A stretch of 64,000 bases of DNA from Serilophus lunatus (Eukaryota > Chordata > Aves > Passeriformes > Eurylaimidae). Each line of letters opens with the position of its first letter. Positions within the stretch are counted from its first letter, which is position 1. The notes under the pieces were generated by a model. That model saw only the letters and a program-made list of their open reading frames with translations. It was not told the origin of the DNA and ran no database searches. Shown here one piece after another: positions 48,430 to 62,829 of this stretch. The stretch covers positions 45,490-109,489 of the forward strand of contig VXBA01003727.1 in assembly GCA_013399895.1 (NCBI GenBank), read 5' to 3'. Both the position numbers and the translations under genes were made by a program.

Positions 48430-51400
48430 ATAGTATGCCAGGTAATTTGGTATTCTCTGCAGGCTCAGATTTTAATTAAAATATAGTATAAAAATGACAT
48501 CACTTGCAGATAAAATTGGACCTCACAAAGGAACTCACAAATAACAATTTAAATAGATGTTGATTCTCAAAACTTTATGGGGTTTTACTGTTCCTTCCAT
48601 TTTTTATGTAATGCACTAAATCTTGTCAGTGTATCCAAGTAGGTTCAAGTTATCTCTCATGGAACAGTTATGGATTTGCCGGTAGTCGAGTTGTCATTGT
48701 CTTTAATCTGACACTGTGAGAGGGCAAAACAACCCTGTGTTAATGGGATTTGAACTGAATGCTTAGGAATAAATCCAGTGGTGCTGCTGCTGGCTCTTTT
48801 CTGTAGAAAATTTGCTCTGAAATCAATTATGAAATGAGTTGATTAATCTGTTCCTTTTATCAAGTTTAAGTCTCCGTGCTGAGAAAATGTTAGGGGATGA
48901 CTATTCCTAAAAGCCAATGAAAGGAGAGACTTAGGAAGGCATTATTTTTTGTCAGTGAAGAGATTTTTTTTTTTAAAAAAATGTACCATTTACATTTCGA
49001 CTACTCTTCAAGGGTATGCTTTAGAATTTTAACTGTCAGCATCATTTCCCTTAAAAAACAAAAGCTACAACAAATATAGATTAGGCATGTTCCTATCATA
49101 ACATCAGTTATCTATGCTATTGTGGACCTAATCTTACTTTGCCCTAGAAAGTAGTTATAAGGATTAGGAATTAATTTTCTAACAATGTTTAAACAACATG
49201 GTCATCATCAAACCCAGAACTTAGGTGTGTGGTTTTAGTATTTTATTTTTTTGTTTGTTTGGATGGTATAAAACATTTAAAAGTATTAGAAAATGCTACT
49301 TAATAGAGTTTCCTTTTGAAATGGTTAGTACGTATGGTACTGCTGCTTCAATGTCTGTGTTTAAATCTGACATTTTTAAAATTAAAGGATCTGAGAGGAA
49401 TCTGAATTGTAGAAGGATTCAGAAATTAAACCATGTCCATTCACAGTAAGGAAAAGGGAAGAATGTGAATTGAGTTGTCAAATTTGTCATGAAATAGAGA
49501 AAGAGAATAAAATAGTGATACATAGATGTCTATTGTGCTTGGCTGTATAACCTTTCAATCACAGCCTATACAGGAACTAGTTCAGAACATGTGTTGTCTT
49601 TTAGTTTATATTTTGTAAAGGGGATGAAGAGTTTTTGAAGGGAAAGAAAGTTGTTTTAAGGAATTTTGGGAGGTAATGTGGCTGACTTAAATAAGCTGTA
49701 ATGATGTTGTCGCCTATTTTCAGTGTAGGCTGGTTCAACCTATTTTTATGTGGTCCAGGTTTTATGAAGGTACTTTTTGCTTGGCTTCTCTTTTGGAAGG
49801 AAAACTCAGGTGCAAGTTAGATTCCTGCAGTCTCTTCCTGAGGGCAGTAACACTGAATTGATTGCAGCAATTTAGTGCTGTAAGTTCAAGCCTGTATCTG
49901 ACCACGGCTACCAAAGGAAGTGCTGGCAGACCATCATTTCATACAGTTTACTCTGCTTCAGGCCAGGAAGGAGCTTTGAATATGGGTCTTTCACAACCAC
50001 CATGCTCTGGGTCATTAAAGTTGGGAGAAATCTGTCTCTTTGGAGACAGTGATACAACAACTAGAAATAATAGTTATAGTTGGGAACAAAAAGAATATTT
50101 TGATGCCATCAATCAGGAAATTGAGAAGTCAGTGGCTGTATATTGATCACAATTTAGCTGAAAACATCTGGCTTTTGTTAGCAGTTGAATAGCTGAGCAA
50201 ACTGCTTGAATTAGGATTTGGTTAACATCTCCTTTGGCTTTAAAAATTATTATCCAGCAGTTCTTTTATAAGTATTTTAAGTTAATATGTCACGTATTGC
50301 TATTGCCACAAAGAAAAATACTCTACAAAATCTCATTACGTACGGAGGTCAATTTATCCTCCTGTGATGTCAGAGGAAGACCAGAAGTTGTCTGTAGGGA
50401 AATGAAATATTGGTGGCAGCACAGTACTAAACAACTGGCCATGGAACTTGGAATGTTGGATACAGTTTCTTTACTGGCTCTGGAAGACTTGTGTGCTTGA
50501 AGGGGTTCCTGTCATTTGGTTGTGCAGAAATGCTCTTCTGTCTTCTAGTGGTCTTCCAATCTGTTGCAAAGTGGTGGGTAATGTTCTGTAAAACTCCCCT
50601 AAAGGACCTTTAAAAACAGTGTGGTAAAGCCATTTGTCTGGTATGCCAGTGGGAGGCACACCACAGCCTGCTCCCAATGTGTGTGTTTACACTGTATTAT
50701 TCAGACAGTTGCCAAGTTACTTCACTTTCTCTTTGAATTGATTTACTTGGATTGAGGTTTGAATTAAAAGCTGTGGAGTAATGACAACATGAAACTGATT
50801 TAGCCCAAGCTAAATAAAAGATGATATTAAAAAACATATTAGCTCGAGCATGTTCCTCTGCTGATGCAACAACCTGACGGCTGCTTTGGTGCTTTTTTTT
50901 TTGGCAGCTAGCCAAGAATATAAACAGAATATGCTCATACCTGAATGGAGAGGAACATTGATGAGCTCTAACAAGTCTGATGTATGATTGAGGGCAGACA
51001 TTCCTTTAAGAAGCTATGTATCTTTTTCACCACAGTTATCTCAGTTCTTAACCTCTCATTTTTCTCAGCAGTTACAAGAAAGGTCACATGGAGCAATGCC
51101 AGGCTATTGAAAACCACTTCTTCAGAAGTGTGTGCATATATGTGTTTGTATATTTATATGTAGAAGTCTTTATCTTGTAGATGTTCGACCATTGTCTTTG
51201 CAAAGTTGTAACTATTTTGCTAAATAATCTGAAAAAGTATTCAGTCCTTTTCAATGGGCAATACTTTACTGAAGAGAAGATGCACTTAGGTTGCAAGTAT
51301 TTTAGTTAGCCCGGTCTCAGCCAAACCCTGCAATTAAGCCTATTACAAGCAAGTATGTTTTTTCTAATGAATTTAATTCAGAATATATAGCCAAAAACTA

Positions 51401-54400
51401 CATCAAGTTTTGTATGATCTCAGGACAGCATTTTACGGCCTGGAGTTCTGATAGCTGAGCAAAGGAAAACCTTGGGTCTTCCCCATAAATCTTTGTTCTG
51501 GTACTTTTTTATGCATCTGACATTTTACAACCAGTTGAACTTCAGCCCTTTGTCCATCCATTTAGTGAAATGGTTATGTCAGTTTCCCACCCACTCCATA
51601 ATTCACCAGTCAACCCATAACTCTCTGATTTGGCTAGAAGGTTACTGTGAGAGACTTGGTACAAAACCTTGCTACAGTTATGTTAAACAACATCTGCTGC
51701 TCTCCCCTTGCCTGCTGATCCAGAAACCATATTGGTCAGGTGTGATTTGTCCTCCATAAAGCTATGCCAATGGTTCTCAGTCCTCTTCTTGGCCTTCACG
51801 TACCCAGGACTGTGTTCAAGAAGAATATGCTCCATCACCTTCCCACTATGTAGTTTCCCAGGTTCTTTGTCATGCCCTCCTTGGAGAGGTATGACATTTG
51901 GCTTATCTAGTCACTGTTAATCTCCCACAATAGCTAGGACCCTTTGAAGCAGATCAGACAGGGCTACAGTACAAAATATCACATTAAATACCTAATATGG
52001 TATCTAAGACTCCTGCAATTGTATTAGAATATCTTCCCCATTGCAACTTTGCTTTGAGATCTGGAGATTGTAAGGTGTATCTTGTTGTTGTTTCTCTCAT
52101 TTCCTAAAGTAAATTCCAACTTAAAGTATAGGTATTTCTTTCCTTGAATTGCTCTTGGTATGCTACTGACCATTCTTTGGCCTTCCTCTTTCCAAAAAAG
52201 TTGTAAAAGTTTTGGTTCAGAGGCAAGTTGCATTTTCACCCAGACATAAAGCTGAATAGTATGTTTAACGCTTGGAATTTGTACTCTTAAAACCTGAATA
52301 ATGGTAGTGTTGTGTGAAATTGAACAATCTCCTGCTTTTCTAATGGTCTTAGAAAGTTTTATAAATGCAGGAATATTCTACATGGATTATGATCTATACC
52401 AACTATTAGCATGGCAATTATAAAGAGCTAAAATAGAATGGTCAGGATCTAGGTCTCAGGTGCATAGTGTAGTATGTCTCAGAAGACAGTGGCAAGGATA
52501 AACCTCCTTAGATTAGAAAGGCAATGCTGTCCAAAGCAAAGGTTGAAAGTGTGCTATAACTTAATGATGTATTTTTACTAGGACAGATTTCCAGTTAGTT
52601 TCCTGTTGCTTTGATACTATTAGTAGATGTAAAAGTAAATATACCAACTCTTAGTACTTGATTCTTAAGCTGTCAGATGGACCTTTGGGACAGCCAGAAA
52701 GGCTCTGTATAACTGGGGCTGGGAGGAATGCAATACAGCCTTAGGGGTGTGCAATGCACACTGGAGTTGGTGGCAGTGTACTTTTCAGCCAAATGCCTTT
52801 CTGACATCAGAACACTCTTCTGTTGCTCCTCTCTTCCCTTACTTTTCTGCAAATCCTTGTAGACACCTCTACTATCTGAAGCTGTTGGACTGAGCTACCT
52901 AGTCAAAGATGGGGCAGATCTCATGGCTAAAGATGGCAGTGGATAAAATGGGCATTGAGGACTGCCTACTAGAAGCTGGAGGAGCAAAAAGAGATTCGCA
53001 TGTAGAGAAATGGGACACAGCGAGAGCTTCAGCAACACCATGGGGCACAAACAGCCTTGCTAAATTAATATTTTTCACAGACACATGCATGCCAAAAAAT
53101 TATCTCCTAACAAGGACCACGTGTATGAAAAAAACAGACTTAAGAGAGTTGTGTTGTCTTCCTGCTAATACAGTGCTACTGGGGACACAGTGTCAGCAGT
53201 GGCCAGGAATGTCAGCTGTAGTTTTGCTCTTGACTGCCATGCGGCAGAGAGTGTGAAAGACAGCATTCAGTACCTTGGAGTTGATCCAGAATTGCAAGGA
53301 AACAACTTGGTCAAGTGCATTTTTATTATTACTAATAGGTCTATATATTGTTGAATATGAAAGAGTTGTAAGCTCTCATTAGCTTATTTATTTATATTTT
53401 ACCCCTTCTGAGCTTCTCTTTGTTTGCTTTGCTTTCTTACATTTTGGTTTAAAAACAGCAGGTTTTTTACATTTTTGATGTCCTGCTTTGTATTTTGGAA
53501 GTCCTGAAGTATCTAGAAATGCTGCAGCAAACATCTATTTCTACAGAGTAATTACTTTCTGCCAAAAGGATAGTTTTATTGTTGTGTATGGTTTGGAGAT
53601 GATTAAATCAGATTAAATGCTATAGAAAATTCTATTAGCTGTAATTCTCCGATCATCTGGCTTTCCCAAATATGCTGGTGTACAGGTTCTGCTTTTTCAT
53701 CTTGAATATGTAATTTGGGATACAAAATGTTATTTCCAGGGTTTTTATTTGGAATATATTTTTATATAAAATTTTCTTTCTATGCACACATCTATTATAT
53801 ACAAAAAGAATGAAATTATCCTGTTAATTTATAAAAAATGGAAAGGTTTTTTTCAAGGGCCATTATGTTTTCAGTGTACTAGAAGTAAATCTACAGCTTG
53901 AGATGTTTTATTAAATTGAAAGAGCCATGTTTGCTTAAACACAGTTTCTTCTTCTATGCAGTTCGTTAAACTTGCTCACTGCACAACTGCTGAATATAAA
54001 TAATAACTGCAGCAGTAGTATTGATTACTTAGGTACCTGAGATTGTGTCTACGATTTGGTTTAAAGCACCAAGAAACTTCTTTCAAGTTCTGTTCAGAGA
54101 GGAAGGATCTTTTCTCCCCCCATTTCCTGAGGTTTGTTAATTCTGCATTCCTAAAATCATTAACTCCTAGAGACTGAAACTCCTTGTCATTGCAGCAACC
54201 GTGTATGAACTAATGCAGTAATCAATGCTTGCACTACACTGCAGAGATTTGTTTTGACGACAAGAGCTCTCGTTAGCCCTGTTTGGTGTCGGTGGTGTGG
54301 AGTGTTTGACACTGCAGAATAATTTGGCTCACACTCAGGACTCAAGGACCTTATGACTTTTTTTATATTGTCTCCTTCACTCTGAAGTGGATTTTTGCTT

Positions 54401-56471
54401 GCATTACGGTTTTGCTACAGTTGCAGGCTGGAATTCAGCAACCTACTAGATGCCAGTTGTGCTTTAACCATTCTCTTGCTGATGCTGCTATGTTTGCTGG
54501 GTTTCTTCAGTTTCTGCTCCATACGTTTCATTCAGGGACAGGTAAACAAGGAGCTATATAGTGCTGAAGCTTTACTATATAGTGCCAAAGGTTTAGTTAT
54601 ATTTTTATATTTCCTATTTTTAAAAAATGTATCTTTTTATGGACAGATTTACTTAACTGCGCAGTTTGAGTGAAGATGTGTCCTCAGAATGTAGTTTTAA
54701 TTATAGCAAATTTTCATCTTAAGCAGGGAATAAAGAACCATTTTGCTTTTAAGTCTATGTTTCAGTTATGTTTATATTTTGACAGCTTATATGTCAAATA
54801 TAATTTGACATTAATGATGCTATAAGGAATGAGCTTTTAAAAAAATCTGTATTTTGAAAACACACATGAAAATGTAAATGTGTTTCTGAAAAGTAATGGT
54901 AATATTCCAGTTGCATTATGACTTCTGATTTTGGAGAAGTCATGGATAACGAATTTAGAAATTTACTCCAGGAGGCAAATAAACATTTCTGTATATTATT
55001 TCTCTTTGGCAGAAGAAAATTGATGTGTCCTGAATCTCCTGAATTGTGCTATTGTTAGAAGCTTTAACAAATTCAGAATGGAATGTGATTCTGTTACTTT
55101 ATTTTTTACATATTATTTAGGAGGAAAAAATCATTAAAACCATGTACGTAGAATAAAAATGTTTGTTTGGCATAATATACATTTATGGTTATAGCAATCT
55201 ACAGGTTATAATAAATGTACATTTCTAGCTATTTTCAACATTATTTCTGCATGATCATATAGATGCATTGCAATTTCTCATCTGGGAAGTACATCAGCAT
55301 TTTCCTTTCCTATTTAAATAAGGTCCTCAGCTAAAACCCTAAAGGATCACAGGGGAAGGTGAGAGGAAGGACTCTCTTTGCAAGTTCCTTTGGAATTATG
55401 TAGTGTGTTGAGGATAACAAATACTTTTAAAATCCTGTATCTAAGTAGTTGATGGCACTGTCTATAAGTATGTTTTGAAAAGTAGCTTTTTCACTAGAAG
55501 AATTAATCTTAAAGGTGTGTGATAGAACAAGTAATGAAAGAGTTTTTATCCTCTTGAGAATAACATCAGATAATATATATTAAGGAATCCAGGTGTGAAA
55601 TTAATTTAATTTAGCAGAATTTAGGGCAGAATCAGAGTTCAATGAGGGTAGAAAATGGGGGGATGCACTGGAAAAAAATGGGGTTCAACAAAACAGAGAT
55701 AGAACAGAAACAGCAGCAGGAATACCAGGAAGACAAGATATTGCTATGGTTGGGAAGAGACAAGTGTCAGCCTCAGTTCTGCATGGAGTTCAAAGAATAA
55801 GACTGTAGAAAATCTTTGGCTGATATCAAAATCTTGCATTCTCTCACACTTAATAAATTGTTTATAGGTACATAATGAAGGTAAATCCTTGTTTCTTCTT
55901 CAAGTTGCTCCCTATGTTAGCCGTAAACTGCATTCCAGAGACCACTTGCACATCTTGGCGAAGGTAAATGAAGCAGGTGAGGTAGGATTGGGATTGAGAA
56001 ATACAGAGCTGTGACACTCTGTCGTGATTGTTCAAGGGTGTGCTGTGAGCAACAGTCAGACGGTAGCATGACTTCAGCCTTTGGAAAAGCATGGAATTGA
56101 GGATCTGAAAGATACTTTAAAATTACAATTAGCCCTACATCCCCTGGTCTGGTTTTGGTCTCTCTTGAGAGCATTTGATTCATTTGTGAAATAGAGGTAG
56201 GAAAGACTATTAAACCAGACTATCTGTAACTCTGGCCATTAAATTTAACTAATCTCTGTCTCATAACTACACTTCAGTATGCTAAATATTCCACTCTGAA
56301 AATTGAACTGTATGCTGCAAGGAGAGAACCTGAGAGACTGAGCTGTTGTCAAGGTCACTGTCATGTCAGGGTGTTGGTTAGGTGCAAAGGTGCCCAAAAG
56401 ACAATCCATAATGCAGAATAAAGAAAGCAAAACAAACAAACAAACAGCAAAATTTAATTTCCTCATCAATT

Positions 56472-56850
56472 TGAGCTTTGAGGGTATTTGGTGACAAACG
56501 TAGGCAGAGCACCACAGCCCGGTCTCTGGCCAACCCTACTAACTCCCAAAGTGAAAAGATAGTGTTTTTTAAACAGCAGCCAGGCTTATATACTATTCTC
56601 ATGTTTTACCATTGTGATAGATTATTTCCATCTCATCGTCTTCTGCACAACTAATTCTCAACTAGTGTTTTTCTCCCTGTTTCTACATTTGTTTATCCTG
56701 GTCTGAGTGTGGAGCCATTTCCTTGTTGACTGAACTGGTTCCTCTTTTTCCAGTTTGTTTTTCTAGTTAATCAGCATAGCTTAAAGTCCATGGCCTCCTA
56801 TAAATAGCCATTCCTTTCTTCATGTAGTCAAGTCACTTTCAACTTTATTA
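56472..56850 (-). mobile_element. Possible solo LTR, minus orientation
   Basis: On the minus strand a TATA-like AGTATATAAGCC (56584-56594 on the + strand) is followed by an R/U5-like segment (GGGTTGGCCAGAGACCGGGC, then GTGGTGCTCTGCCTACG) that ends ...AAAGCTCA at 56472. The TG/CA-type edge there is plausible. The opposite edge is not resolved. One reading gives a very short element ending at 56648 with imperfect 5-bp repeats (AATTG/AGTTG); another extends to about 56850. No internal retroviral genes are adjacent. It resembles avian ERVL-type LTRs, but the family is not established. Confidence 0.45.
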
Positions 56851-56899
56851 TGATTCTGTTTTATTACCTACAATAGTAGTGTGGGTGCTGACTATTACT

Positions 56900-57097
56900 A
56901 AGGTGATTGGGTACTGGAACAGGCTCCCCAGGGAAGTGGTCTCAGCAGCAAGCCTGATAGACTTCAAGAAATATTTGGATGACACTCTCGGGCACTTGGT
57001 GTGATTTTTGGGGATAATACGGTGCAGGGCCAGGAGATGGACTAGATTATCCTTGTGGGTCCCTTCCAACTCAGCATATTCTGTGGTACTATATTCC
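56900..57097 (+). repeat. CR1 LINE 3' end, plus orientation
   Basis: GGTACTGGAACAGGCTCCCC, AGGGAAGTGGTCTCAGCAGC, AATATTTGGATGACACTCTC, GGACTAGATTATCCTTGTGG and CCCTTCCAACTCAGCATATT form a canonical CR1 3' UTR ending in a degenerate ATTCTGTGG tail. Confidence 0.92.
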
Positions 57098-58872
57098 AGA
57101 CAAAAACTACAGACCCTGATTAATGAATACTTCAGAGGATTTTGTTACCATTTTTAGCTGTTAGAATATGATTTTCTAAATAGGTTTTCACCTTATGTGA
57201 GTTTTATTTAGGCACTTTCTCTGGTGTCTCTTAGCAAGATATGCTCGTAAAAAGTCTTCTGCTCAACTCAACGTATTTGACATCTGGTGTTAACACATAA
57301 TTTGCTGGTAGAGACAAATGGTAGCAGACACTTTCCGTAGTATTCTAGGCTGGCAAGTACTTGGTACTGCATACTAGTACTAGGGACTAAATTGTTGCAG
57401 AATTATCTCAATTGTTTTTGCTTACTTTGCTGTTTGCATTGAATTTTGTGTGTTTCTAATTTTGTTTTGTATAGTTCCTGGTACTCAGTCACTGTAGGTT
57501 ACTCACTCATAGGCTACTTCCAATTTATTCTTCCAGAAAATCAAACATTTATGACTTAGTTGGTCAGTCTTTGGCAGCATTTTTCCTTCTTCTGCATTGA
57601 GCTGATTCTGTTTATTGGTATTATTTTTCTTGGTATTATTTCTTCGAATACTTCCATGGTTGTTAGGCTCCTTTTGCTGTCATGGCTGCTTCCTTATTTT
57701 CTGCATGGTTATGGTGTTTTGTTTTGGGATTGGTTCATTTTGTTTGGTGGTTGGATGGTTTTTGAGTTTGGGAGAGGAGTTTGTTAGATTTTTTTTTAGA
57801 AAGATATTTGATTTTTTCTTCTGCTCAGCTTCCTTCCCTTCCTCAGTTTAGTTAATAATGTGATAATTAATATTTCCTCTCTACTGGTGGAAAGCAAAGC
57901 TTCAAAGGTCCTTTTCTGGTTGCTTTACTAGTCAGTGATCTCTCACAGTAGTCAAATCATTCTTCCTGCAGTATTCCTCTCCAAAGTGGACAAACAAATC
58001 CTCTCATTTATCTTCTAATGCAGCATAATTGAGGATTCTTATGAATGCTAATAAAAAACCCCAACCAAATAAAAAACCCAACCAAACTAAACAAACCTCA
58101 CCAGGCTTATATTGGTGCTCTGGTGTATGTTCCCATCATGGTTCTGCTCAGGTGATTTTCTCCTTATTCAGATAATTTGATCTTATAGATCTCCTTCTAC
58201 AAGCTTGAAGCTCCTCAGACTTTCCTTTTAATTGGAATTTTATCTCCCCCAGGTTTCATGAAAATGAAGTCATAACTTTGATTATGAAATAGAATCTTGT
58301 TATTTCTCAAGTAACTTGTGCAGGTTTGGGTGAAGGACTCTGTGTGTGTATGTTGGATAGTCAACAGAAAGGATTGCCTAGTCTTTCTCCCTTCCCCTGG
58401 TCCTGTGGATAAGAAGAAGCCTTGCTTGCTATTGCCATTGTTTTTATCAGCATGTTTATAAACACTGTATTTTTTTCTGTATCTGAGCAGAAATTAATTT
58501 CTTCTTTCCACCTGGTAGTAGAAAATGTATGTTCAAAGAAGGCTCTCTGGGCTTAACCTCTTTTAGTCACCATATTTACAGGTGACTACCAGGCAGTGAT
58601 GTTTTAGTGTGTGTTGTTTCCATGGGACTTCTAAGGTGTGGGCTGCTGTTTAAAAGCCATACTTTTTTGTTTGTTTGTTTGCTTATACTTGTTAAAATTT
58701 CTGGCTCTTGACAATATAGGAACACCCTGACTTTTGAGGAGAATTATTTTCAGCTTTGACCTTCAATTATAATTTGGTAATAAATCATCTTTATCAAATA
58801 GTAGGATAAAATATGTTCAACTGAAGATTTTTAAAATTCTCAGAGAAAAGAGACTAAAAGGGAAATATTACC

Positions 58873-58890
58873 TTTTTTTTTTTTTTTTTT
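58873..58890. repeat. Poly-T run
   Basis: Eighteen consecutive Ts in AT-rich intron, preceded by ATTACC. Confidence 0.95.
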
Positions 58891-60659
58891 GCAATTAACA
58901 ATTAGTCAATTGATTTTAAATTTGCACAGAAGAGAAGGGGAAAAAAACAACCCACAGGAAAGAAAAATTCTGTTAGGCTGAAGAACAGCATTTGAACAGA
59001 TATTTGAAGTGCTGGGAAAAACTTCAGAACAACAGAAAAATTGTTGAGGACTGGTCAGGCTTTTATTGTACGTGATAGCTATGTGTCCATGTGAATTCTT
59101 GATGCAACTTGTATCAAAATTTTTCAAGTTTCATCATGTGCTGAACAAAATTATTAGCAGGAAATCATGCCAAAGCTAAAAGTGTTAACTATATGAAAAA
59201 GGAACTCAGTAAAACTGTTAACACAAGATAGTGTCAATATTGAATTGGAATTAAACGGCAATAATAAATTTATTCAGAGAAGCTTCAAATTCCAAAAAGG
59301 AAATCTCCTTCCATCCATCTACAGATTTACCTTCCGCTCAGGAGGGTAATCCCAGTCATTGAAACCAGCACTTAGAGCTACCCCTGAGGCAACAGAATTT
59401 TCCTTAAATCTTTAGATGTGACAGTATCAAAAATCAATTAAAATATTTGCCTGCTCATTTGAAGTTCCTGATGCTAACCATTTTCTTGATATCCTCAAGA
59501 AAATATTTCTAATAAAACCTTTAAAAGAACTTTTCAGATTAATAGAAGTTAATATATCTTGCTTAGTATTTTACCTCTCTAAGTCTGTCACACTTTCTGA
59601 CAACCCTACAGTACATGCTTCTGTGGACAATCCCTTTGTGAATATATATATTCTTGGACTCACGTACTTGCAATAAGACTTACACATCCTCAAAATAGCA
59701 GTTTAGATGGTCTCTGAGATAAAAGTAAGTATCTAGCTTGAAAAGGTTGATGAACTCTTGGAAATGTTCAGTTTTTGGAGGAACCAAGTAATTTTGGCTC
59801 AGGGAGTCTCATGAACGACTCCCTAGAGATTCAGGAAATTTAGAACAGCTTCCTTGTTATGTGTCCATGTTAAAAATTTTAGAAACATTCAAAAATCCTC
59901 AGTTTGTTACTTGACTAGGTAGGTTGTGATCTTTTGCGAGTGTATCTTTTCAGAAACTTTCAGCCATCAATGAATGCAAGTACAATGCTTTCTTATAAAA
60001 AAGTATATGTCTAAACTGTACACCGAGTTAAATGAAAATTGCAATCTATGAAATAAAAAAGTCTTTGATAGATAAATATCATTATAACAAATTCATGTTA
60101 TATTTTAATCAGAGAATTCACCTTACACCCAGTTAAAGAAAATATACTGACTTTTGCATAATCAGCAAATGACAAATGATTCCTTTGCAAAATTGAAAGA
60201 AATTGTGAAAGTGCAAACTCTTGTAAACAAAAAACTTTGCAATAGTAACTGAGGGAGAAATCAAAGGGGTTTTTCTTTTCATTAGATTTTAGGTTAATAT
60301 TAGTGCCCTTAACAATCTAGACGATATTTTGTGAGTTCACTACTTCCTTATCTAATTATTTCTGTATTTCTTGATTTTAAATATCAGTTCAAGATTGCAA
60401 CCTGTGCTGTCCTCACAGTGTAGCTACCATCTTAAAAAAAGATTTTTAAACTAAGGGGTTTATTTCAAAATAAAATGCTGAGGTGTTAATTTTACATGAG
60501 AAAGAGAATGAAATATCTTTATATTCTAAACATGCAAGTAAAGAACAACCATTTATTTTCAGTTTGTGCTGAATAAGCCCAGGTTGTCTTTTATCTAAAT
60601 CTGAAAGCTTAGTGCTTGATATAGCTCTATAGACCCCTTTCAAATGATTTCCTTGTTAC

Positions 60660-61341
60660 TCATCAAGTTCACAAGGCCAAGTATAAGGTCCTGCAGAGCA
60701 ATTCCAAACACAATTTCAGACTGGACAAAGAATGAATCTAGAGCAGCCCTGAAGAGAAGGCCTTGGGGTGTGTTGGTGGATGAGAAGCTCAATATCACCT
60801 GGAAAAATGCTCTTGGAGCTCAGAAAGCAAACCATATAATGAGCTGCATCAAAAGATTGTCGATGAAGGTGATTCTCCCCTTCTGCTTCACTGTGGTGAG
60901 TCCTCACCTGGAATACCGCATCCAGGTCTGGGCCCCCAACATAGACCTTTTGGAGCGAGTCCAGAGGAGGGCCATGAAGGTGATCAGAGGAGGGGAGCAT
61001 CTCTCCAATAAAGACAGGCTAGAGAATTGGGGTTCAGCAGGAAGAAGGGGAGGCTCTGGGGAGACAGACCTTCTAGGAGCCCTCCACTACCTAAAAAGAG
61101 GACTACAAGAAAGCTGGAGTGAGCATGTAGTGATAGGACAAAGGAGAATGGCTTCAAACTGAAAGAGGATTTCACAGAGAGATTATGGATGCCCCATCCC
61201 TGACAGTGTTCAAGGTTGGGTTAGATGGGGCTTGGAACAACCTGGTCTAGTGGAAGGTGTTCCAGCTCATCACAGTTTGGAGTTGGAACTTCGTTGTCTT
61301 TAAGGTCCTTTCAAACCCAAGCCATTCTAGTATTCTATATG
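60660..61341 (+). repeat. CR1 LINE, longest copy, with remnant reverse transcriptase C-terminus
   Basis: About 680 bases. The 5' part still reads, on the + strand, as the CR1 polymerase C-terminal region: GVLVDEKLNITWKNALGAQK, ANHIMSCIKRLS, VILPFCFTVVSPHLEY, QVWAPNIDLLERVQRRAMKV and LGALHYLKRGL. It then passes into the 3' UTR (GGGGCTTGGAACAACCTGGT, AAGGTCCTTTCAAACCCAAG) and a tail CCATTCTAGTATTCTAT. An internal deletion is visible in the polymerase region. The open frame (60644-61162) is a decayed remnant, not a host gene. Confidence 0.93.
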
Positions 61342-62829
61342 TTAATTAAAGAGACCTAGTCTGACTATTCAGTTTGCAGAGTAGTTTTAAGTGCAGCCTC
61401 TGAAAAATATTTATCTAAGTCTCTTAGTTACCTGATAGAACTGCTGTATTAATTAACACTTACATTTTAGGGTCAATTAAATGTCTAATATGGGCAGACT
61501 GACTCATCACTAGACTCTGCTTCTTGTCTTAAATAACTGCCATGAATCTAGTACATCTAGATTTGAGTAAAACACTGAAGTGCATTCACTGCTGAGTATC
61601 GGTCGTCTCTGAAAATAGTCTGGATTGATTTAAGGAAACATCTTTTTGTCTTCAGTATTCAAGATTCTTTGGAAATCTGCATGACTGGTCATACACAGTA
61701 ACATACTCTCATATTTTATGCTTGTTTCGGCTTTTTAAGAGAGACAATGCTGTTGTTTCCAGCAATTCTCAGCTTTTCAGGATCTCAGTTGAAATCACAG
61801 TATCCCAGCATTAGCTTTTGGTATGGAAAGTGCTGTTGAAGATGAAGTATTTTACAGAAAATGATTATATGAATTTTGTTTTCCTTTTGTTTTGAAAGCA
61901 CACATGCTGAAAATGTGTCTTTAATAATTTGCTTTAAGTTGAAATGCATTTTTAGATGTTTTAATATATATCAGGAATGTTAAAAAATGATGATACAGTA
62001 TATGTATATTTTCATTTATTATTTTTTATTCATGTTTTTAAATTTAAAGAATTATTTTTAAAGTGTTTAAAAGCAATTTAAGCCTGTAAATCAATTATTG
62101 CGCCCTATAAATGTAGTTTTTCTCTCTCTCTTTTATATCTTATTTTTTTTTCTTATTTTACTAGTTACTTCTAATGACTTTTACCAGCTGAGAGAGTTCT
62201 CTGTGCATATGCTTTTTTTTCAGTTTTGGTGGGTATTTTTTTCTGAAAATCTGAAATTTTGAAGCTATGTTCTTAGATTGTGAGTTTTTGCATGTTATTT
62301 ATGTATTTCCAGATCTCTTCAATACTAATGAGGTGAAGTTATTTTCTGTAACAATTTTAGAATTAGAGCATAGAAGTGCAAGAATTGCATAAATAGGTAT
62401 TAGGCAATGAAATAATATGCTCAAGGAGAATTTATTTTTAAAGATATAACATGGCACTGAACTGCAGATGTCTCTAGTGTCAGTGTTGCTGGCATAAAAT
62501 ATTTTTGAGCTCATTTAGGGAACTTGTTCATTTATGTCTTAATTTTTATGTTCTATTTTGTGAGTAGATTAACTGACACTTTCCTTTGTAAAACCTTTTT
62601 TTATAGTTGTAAATTCACCCAGAAGTTTGTGTGCCAGTGGTTTATATCCTACTATCCTACAGCAATTTTAAAATTAAGTAATTTTTCAAGTGTGTATTTT
62701 TCTCTCTCCAATTTTTGCAGCTTTTAAAATATTCATCAAATTGTAGATTTACAACTTCCAATGACTTTCAGTCAAGTTGTTTGATTTGATAGTCACCTTT
62801 ATAGTTTCTCAGTGTATCATCCATGTTCT

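Noticed and set aside
49862..50146. 94-codon frame, considered as a processed pseudogene
   Set aside because: No poly-A tail, flanking repeats or recognised parent gene.
52909..53256. 115-codon + strand frame
   Set aside because: No recognisable domain, ordinary intronic setting, and a frame of this length is expected by chance in 64 kb.
60716..61000. 94-codon minus-strand frame
   Set aside because: It is the antisense shadow of the CR1 polymerase remnant.
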